Shown here: positions 58,078 to 64,000 of the stretch, piece by piece | Numbering within the stretch: position 1 is the first letter of the stretch | Layout: the number at the start of each line of letters is the position of its first letter | Assembly: GCA_035578175.1 (NCBI GenBank) | Contig: JAQMRL010000003.1 | Location: 82,905,969-82,969,968, forward strand | From: Catonia carolina | Taxonomy: Eukaryota; Arthropoda; Insecta; Hemiptera; Achilidae | Direction: 5' to 3' | Length of the DNA stretch: 64,000 bases | Notes under the pieces: generated by a model | Database searches by the model: none | Told to the model about the DNA's origin: nothing | Seen by the model: the letters and a program-made list of their open reading frames with translations, nothing else | Program-made: the position numbers and the translations under genes

Positions 58078-59035
58078 TTTTACTTTCTCTTGCCTATATG
58101 AATATATAGGAAGGAAAGTATTGTTTTCATGTCGATTTTTCGAAATCGAGTTTTCACCGGATCTATACGTTTTCAGACCCCCTGAACCCAAAAAAACATG
58201 TTTTTAGCGATTGGTCTGTGTGTGTGTCTGTGTGTCTGTGTCTGAACAGAATATCTCAAGAACGGAACATCGTACGAACTTGAAACTTGAAACTTAAGTT
58301 ACATACCACTACCGGACGCGACACGAACATTTTCATCAAAATCGGTCAACCGGAAGTAGTAGTTTATTCGTATAATTTTTCAGTTTTTTGCGATTTTCTC
58401 AAAAACTGGTCCTACGATTTTTTTTAAAATCGCCTATTTTACTCAATTTTTTATTCTCTACAAGATAGGTAGGCGCCATGTTTGCTGAAATTCTCGGTGA
58501 GGCTGTTTTCACGTAAAAACGTTGTTTTTTTAAGATTACGGCTTTAATATAAATTTTAGCGCAAAAACGTATATAATAAAAGTTGTAGAGAATTTAAAAA
58601 CCTACAACTTCTGTTTCAAACATTTTTTTGTATAACGCTTAGTTTAGCGGTAATTTGCGATTTTCTGTTTTTTTTCTCACGAAAACGTGAGAAAAATCGA
58701 TTTTTTTAACATTTCGGTCTTAGTATGCATTTTACGACAAAAGTGTATATAATTAAATTTATAGAAAATTAAAAGATCTACAACTTTTGTTTAGAGCATT
58801 TTTCTCTACAGAGACTAGTTTAGCGTGAAAGCGTGATTTTCCGTATTTTTAAGCCAAACTGGGTTCGATTGTCATTTTGCGTCATTCACTCATGATTAAA
58901 ATAAGGTTATGTTTTTGAGGTTAGTTTTTGTTCAATTCTAATGTTTTAATACTAATGTTAGGTTTATTGTTAATTATTTGCATTGGCAAGAGAAAGTTGT
59001 GTGAGTGTTTCACACCAGATTTTTTAAATCTTGTT
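58078..59035 (+). mobile_element. Family F element, full length
   Basis: ACTTTCTCTTGCC at 58082-58094 and GGCAAGAGAAAGT at 58985-58997, with the end hairpin GTGTGAGTGTTTCACAC. (TG)n at 58217-58244 in the same place as the other copies. Over 85% identical by eye to the copy at 53601. Confidence 0.9.
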
Positions 59036-59090
59036 GTTTCTACCAACTGCCAGAAATACAACTGTTATTTAATGAAGAAATGCGTAAGAA

Positions 59091-59355
59091 TTTTTTTTTT
59101 TTTTTTGGTTTTAAAGCTTTTATTTGTTATCAGGAACTGTACATTGTTGACAACTACCCAATTTGATCGCTGCTTTTTGCTGAATTTTTTTTTTTTTACG
59201 TGAATTAGACATGAGTTTGAACAGGGACCCCCAGTAGAGTTTGTTCATGGATGGCTGTCAACTGGTCACCATACAAAGTCACTTGCCCGACTGGTGTTAC
59301 TTAACAAATAATAGCGACTCTCTACCAGCTGACTGACTGGGCTGGCCCGAAGGCC
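59091..59355 (-). mobile_element. Family E retroposon, full length
   Basis: 11-bp TSD ATGCGTAAGAA at 59080-59090 and 59356-59366. Long T run at the left is the poly(A) tail; GGCCCGAAGGCC at the right is the head. Confidence 0.95.
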
Positions 59356-59649
59356 ATGCGTAAGAACACGTACAAAGTATTAGGAGAAAAACGCTTTTTA
59401 TAGCAGTAATGACTGATTTTTTTTGGTTGACTGTTCGTAAATGAAGCGGCCAGATGGTATGGAAATAGCCTACTATTTTTGATTTTTAGTTTCTAAGAAT
59501 TACACAAATACAACAAAAAAAAATGAACTAAAAATAAAAAAATAAAAAAATTTACAAAAAAAAATCACAGACATTACAGTTAAAAATAAAAGCGTGGCGC
59601 ATTAATATATATAATATTTATTGTAAAATATTCGTTGTAAAATATTATA

Positions 59650-61002
59650 TACGAGGGTAGGCTGATAAGTAATGCACACATGCTTGTAGAAGACAACTAA
59701 ATAAACTTCAGTAGCGCGCCTGGTGGCATGTGGAAGTACTATTTCTCCTCTACAAGCCTGCGCAGTTTGAAGGCGTTGCTTTCATTCAGTTTGTTTTGAG
59801 TAGTGGAAGTATGGCGTCGTGTTCTGGTGCTATGTCAACGAGAATTAAACAACGCGCTGTTATCGAATTTTTAACTGCTGAGAAAGTGAATCCTAGTGAG
59901 ATTTATCGTCGTTTAAAGGCTGTTTATTGTGACGATACTGTTGATAGGTCTACTGTGAATCGTTGGGTAATAAAATTTCGTGATTGCCAACCTGGAAAAG
60001 CCTTAATTGTTGACAAAACACGCAGTGGACGACCAATCACTGCCTCAGACGATAATCGTCGCAAACTCATCGATGATTTGATTCAAAATGACCGGCGAAT
60101 CACTCAACAGCGTATCGCAAACCAAATTGGAATATCTAAGGAACGTGTTGGCTTCATTATTGAACAATTGGGATACCGTAAAATCTGTGCACGATGGGTA
60201 CCACGCCGTCTGACAGACGAGAATAAACAGCGTCGATTGGAATGCTGTGAACAACTTTTGAAGCGCTACCGTGACGAAGGAGACGACTTTCTTTTGAATA
60301 TTGTGACGGGGGACGAGTCATGGGTTCATCATTACGATCCCGAAGAAAAAAGGCAGAGCGCTGAATATCGTCATCCACATTCTCCTGTTGTGAAAAAGTT
60401 CAAAACACAACCGTCCGCAAAAAAAAATTCTTTTGACTGTGTTTTGGGATGCTCGCCGAGTTTATGTGACTGATTATCTGGAACGAGGGGCAACGGTAAA
60501 TTCTGCTCAGTATATACAGACTCTGAAACACCTCCGACGTCGAGTTTGTCGTGTTAGAGGCAACCTGGCGCCAATAATTTTGCAACACGACAATGCTCGT
60601 CCACACACTTCGCGTGCAACTGGAGAGGCTCTGAGAAACCTGAAGTTTCAACCAATTTTACACCCTCCGTATTCTCCCGACCTTGCGCCTTGCGATTTTT
60701 ATTTTTTTCCTCTACTGAAGAGAGACCTTAAGGGTAATCATTACAGCTCGGACAATGAGGTGAAGGCAGCTATTGCGTCCTGGGTTCGAGGAAAGTCGGA
60801 AGAATTTTTCAGTGACGGAATGAAAAAACTTGTTAAACGTTGGGAGAAATGTGTAATGCTTAACGGTGACTATATTGAAAAATAAATAGATAATTTGGTA
60901 GGTTAAGATTTGTACTTTAATTTGTTATTTACCCCATCTTGCTATTTCTTTTTGTTCGTCTTCTACAAGCATGTGTGCATTACTTATCAGCCTACCCTCG
61001 TA
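59650..61002 (+). mobile_element. Mariner element, nearly complete, 1353 bp
   Basis: Perfect 45-bp terminal inverted repeats at 59650-59694 and 60958-61002 (start TACGAGGGTAGGCTGATAAG), flanked by the TA duplication at 59648-59649 and 61003-61004. The length is normal for a mariner. Perfect ends mean a transposase supplied in trans could still recognise it. Confidence 0.96.
59811..60885 (+). pseudogene. Mariner transposase, one frameshift
   Basis: Cut-and-paste DNA transposase (DD34D). An upstream in-frame ATG lies at 59730, but MASCSGAMSTRIKQRAVIEF at 59811 better fits mariner N-termini. The N-terminal half holds a helix-turn-helix region (NPSEIYRRLKAVYCDD, later ITQQRIANQIGISKERVGFI) and then WVPRRLTDENKQRR. 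The first catalytic Asp is in VTGDESWVHHYDPE, the second in LQHDNARPHTSRAT and the third in YSPDLAPCDFYFFP, with 34 residues between the last two. All three are intact. A run of nine A at 60419-60427 carries a one-base indel: the first frame stops at 60473 while the correct frame continues to the stop at 60885. Total length is near 358 codons, usual for the family. So it is inactive by a single lesion as sequenced; an assembly error in the homopolymer is possible. Confidence 0.94.
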
Positions 61003-61004
61003 TA

Positions 61005-61380
61005 TTAATGCGCCACGCTTTTATTTTTAACTGTAATGTCTGTGATTTTTTTTTTTGTAAATTTTTTTCTTTTTTTCTTTTTAGTTCATTTTTTTTTGAT
61101 CAATTGTTAAATAATAGCGTTTCTTAAAAATTTTTTTTTTGATTTTTTTGTAATTTTTTTTGTAAATTTTTTTATTTTTTTATTTTTAGTTCATTTTTTT
61201 GATTAATTGTTAAATAATAGCGTTTCTTAAAAATTTTTATTTAAAAAAAATTTTTTTTTGATTTTTTTGTAATTTTTTTTTCTGTGATTTTTTTGTATTT
61301 TTTTTTCTTTTTAGTTAATTGTTTTAAGTAATTGTTAAATAAAAGCGTTTTTAAAATTTTTTTTTTAAATTTTAAAATTT
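61005..61380. repeat. T-rich tandem array with a recurring motif
   Basis: GTTAAATAATAGCGTTTCTT occurs near 61106 and 61210, and variants at about 61334, 61506 and 61667, separated by long T runs. Units of roughly 103-125 bp. The lysine-rich frame on the minus strand here is an artefact of the T runs. Confidence 0.8.
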
Positions 61381-61387
61381 TTTTTTT

Positions 61388-61690
61388 ACAAACACCTCCA
61401 CAGCGTATTGTCATCGAAGATAAACAAGTGTGCAAAGTTTGATTCATATTGATACGGTAGGAGTATTAAAATTTTAAGTTGCAAGATTTGATGGATCCAA
61501 GAGTAAGTTAAATTAAAAGCGTTATAAAATTTTAAAATTTTTTTTTACAAACACCTCCACAGCGTATTGTCATCGAAGATAAACAAGTGTGCAAAGTTTG
61601 ATTCATATTGATACGGTAGAAGTATTAAAATTTTAAGTTGCAAGATTTGATGCTTCCAAGAGTAAGTTAAATAAAAGCGTTTAAAAAGAC
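61388..61690. repeat. 159-bp tandem duplication
   Basis: ACAAACACCTCCACAGCGTA starts at 61388 and again at 61547, and the copies remain nearly identical through AAGATAAACAAGTGTGCAAA to AGAGTAAGTTAAAT. Only a few changes, so the event is recent. Confidence 0.93.
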
Positions 61691-61734
61691 AACTTATTTT
61701 TTATGTTTATCTTTATTTACCTGTATTAAACGAT

Positions 61735-62115
61735 TAGAAAAAGAAGACTAAAATTTTACGGACACCTTTATAGAATGGATGACAACCGCTTGACAAAACA
61801 AATTTTTAAAACATTAAACAATGGACCTAAAGTTTCGGATAAATGGTTTAAGAAGCCAGAAAGGATATTGAGAAAACCGGAATAAACCGAGAAAACTTAA
61901 TGAACCGAACCAAATTCAGACAACTAATTTCGGACTTTAAGAGAATCCATGACGATAAAAAAACCGGTGGACAGAAGAAAGGAGAAAATCCTACAGTGAG
62001 CAAGTGATGAGATTGCTAATGATGTGGGCTCCAAAAAGAGCTTCCAGAAACGTCTAAAGTCACCTCACGTGGTCTAAAATTGGCTCTGTATGAGAAGAAA
62101 CCTACATTAAACAAA
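61735..62115 (+). pseudogene. LINE tail (family 3), decayed
   Basis: Reads RRLKFYGHLYRMDDNRLTKQ, IFKTLNNGPKVSDKWFKKP, then INRENLMNRTKFRQLISDFK and DDKKTGGQKKGENPTV, with a frame break near 61862 and several later. This is the domain after the RT in the same type of element as 4685-5209. No RT core in the copy. Confidence 0.75.
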
Positions 62116-62639
62116 TTTTAAACATCAATTTTCTATTCATTTACACAAATAAAAAAAAATTGTATAACGCTATTCTTTATTATATCTTTACGTACAAAGA
62201 AAACCAAGGTGCGTATTACGTTCGCTGTTCCACGGTATATTTTGACATTGTAACGCAAATGAAGTTTTATTCTTTTACTCATGTGCTTTCTTATTATTTT
62301 TTGTTTCAGGTAATTTCAATCGTTCCAATTACTAAACGTTCTTTCTGTACAGGTAATTAAATAATTTATCTATTTTTAATGTAACACTATAGTATTGTTA
62401 TAAAATAGTTTTAATAAGATTATATGTAAACAGTGTTTTTATATTTTGATGGTGTTATGAGTGAATTTTTTTCTTTTTAACCTTATAATAATTAGATATC
62501 TGATAGATAAAAATTGTAAATAGAAATAAACAAATTCATTTTTTTATAGCCCATTCAATTTGCTCACCGTAGTATGATAAATTATTTTAACGGCTTTTCC
62601 TTTATAGAATACTGCTTTATATTGAAAGTAATAACATAC
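62116..62639. other. No gene seen
   Basis: A+T-rich spacer. Confidence 0.4.
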
Positions 62640-64000
62640 TGCCTGCCCATTAGTTCGGATTCAGAGCCCAACGCTTCACAGTGCATCAGCTCTATCGTGT
62701 AGTCGATTACTTAGCGGTTGCTTTATAAAGAGACCGATATGCCTGTGCTGAATTTCTAGATATTAAATCAGACATTATACATAATTATATTTGATCGTGT
62801 TTAGAGAAATTATTTCCTGTACAAATTTTATTTCTACCCTCCATTTGTGCCTAGTCCATTTAGTCCTTTCTCACCGAAAGTTTCTGTACTGTCACTCAGG
62901 GCAACACTACTTCTCAGTTTTCCCCATCGATCAGGAGTACCGCAAGATTCCATTATTGCTCCACACTAGTAGTGTTATTAGGCTGACCATCCGACGACTA
63001 CAATTCTCACAGATACTTTTTCTGACAATATGAGTATTATTTACGCAGTAGATATTCTAGTCCAAAATCCTACAGCATTCGACATTATCTAATGGCTTTA
63101 GAGATTTGTTTCCTTAACTGGGATATTAAGATTGACACTGACAAAACTGTGTATTCCTCAATATTAGTTTACGACAAGGAATGTTTCCTTCTGTTCCGAA
63201 AATTTTTGCTACCATGGATTACACGTAGACATATAACTCACTTCAAACGCTTACGTAAGTATCAAAGAAAAAAATTAGAAGACAGACGAAGACAGCTAAA
63301 CACCCTGTTTTCACGATGATTTAATTGTCTATCAAGTTTATAAGTCATTTCTAAACCTTTCTGGATGTGTACCTGCCAAGTATATGACTGTGCAAAATCA
63401 TCAGTGATAAAAAAAATTCAATGGTTTCACACTAAAACAAATTACAAAACTAGACGCTCCTTTTTATGTAACTACGAGTATAAAACCTTCTACATAATGA
63501 TCTACGAATACCATGCGTAAATGACACTTTCCCATGAATGCACACACTTTTCAGGAAGAAATAATGGCAAAATCCTAACCAAATTAGGCAACTTGTCATT
63601 CAGAAACGTATCTATTAACCCACCTCAACACTTGCGATGTTCCTGGAGCAGAGATCTGAATAGGGAATAGATTTGTTGTCTTTGTAAATATTAAAAATAT
63701 ATATTATTCGATCAATTATTTTTAATTTAACAGTCTAATTTTTATGTACAGTTAATATGGATGTACGGATGTCAGATTTATGGTTCAACTAAACACAACG
63801 TTTTCAGTCAAAACGGCTGAGGACTGATGTTAATGCTCCTTTATATATCCAATCATACATTGTAAACAGATCTTAATATTTTTCACATGAATTGAAACAA
63901 TTTAACAAAAATACTAGTGACTTAAATAAAAATTATAAAACATTAACAACCCGCTAATCCGCGTTCTGAACTGTCCAAATTTACCCCAATTGTCAGGCAA
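62640..64000 (+). pseudogene. Jockey-like LINE reverse transcriptase, decayed, runs off window
   Basis: Read across many frameshifts, RT blocks appear in order: a fingers-like QLYRVVDYLAVA and AEFLDIK near 62685-62765, an FDRV block at 62793, LSHRKFLYCHSGQHYFSVFP at about 62860, SGVPQDSIIAPH near 62932 (the usual 'SGVPQGS' box), YAVDILVQNPTAFD at about 63047 in place of the catalytic YADD, IKIDTDKTVYS at 63128, and after the thumb WMYGCQIYGSTK at 63760 and a decayed 'YISNHTL..DLNI' block to the end. The second catalytic Asp pair is altered (ADD to AVD) and no frame is long, so it is a fossil. Its last 200 bp align with 27780-28090 (minus). The 5' part, including the endonuclease, is not seen. 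Confidence 0.8.

Larger units (their letters stand above)
59512..61100. repeat. Outer inverted repeat around the mariner
   Basis: 59512-59611 and 61001-61100 are inverted copies (both include TCACAGACATTACAGTTAAA and AAAGCGTGGCGCATTAATAT in complementary orientation). They lie outside the mariner ends. The left side has an extra 38 bp of A+T-rich sequence before the element. Confidence 0.88.

Noticed and set aside
61241..61447. Lysine-rich minus-strand frame
   Set aside because: Created by long T runs in the tandem array downstream of the mariner.

Overview
This window looks like A+T-rich nuclear DNA from an arthropod, most likely an insect. The reasons are metazoan mariner elements, Jockey-like and other non-LTR retrotransposon tails, a Helitron helicase tail, a piggyBac-type element with TTAA ends, and several tRNA-derived SINE families. 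There is no operon structure, no rRNA, no convincing functional tRNA and no CRISPR array. I cannot assign the insect order from sequence alone.

Most recognisable sequence is transposable-element debris. I sorted it into families by comparing copies within the window. Family A is a tRNA-derived SINE of about 330 bp (10 copies). Family B is a 390-bp retroposon with an (AAC)n tail and a small stem-loop at its 3' end (15 copies or fragments). Families C and D are tRNA-derived SINEs with clear A and B boxes. Family E is a 250-bp poly(A)-tailed retroposon (5 copies). Family F is a 0.7-0.95-kb element with 13-bp inverted motifs and an internal TG microsatellite. Family G is a MITE with TA target duplications. 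Family H is a terminal repeat found as an inverted pair and as single ends. Many copies keep target-site duplications (TSDs), so several nested insertions can be ordered in time.

Layout: 0-10 kb holds Jockey-like and other LINE tails, a self-nested family E pair, and SINEs. 10-20 kb has a 196-bp tandem duplication, a possible hAT end, a broken mariner 3' part, an inverted family F copy and a Helitron tail. 20-35 kb has a young 5'-truncated LINE with a perfect 12-bp TSD, many B copies and one weak candidate host exon (32123-32316). 35-50 kb has a GC-rich island near 38.8 kb, a LINE whose 3' tail grew into a 126-bp ATT microsatellite, stacked B insertions and a 564-bp piggyBac-like MITE carrying a SINE. 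50-64 kb has three F copies, a nearly intact mariner (59650-61002) broken by one frameshift inside a larger inverted repeat, T-rich tandem repeats, and a decayed Jockey-like reverse transcriptase running off the right edge.

No host gene can be called with confidence. The only autonomous-type coding capacity close to intact is the mariner transposase. Everything else is fossil or non-autonomous.
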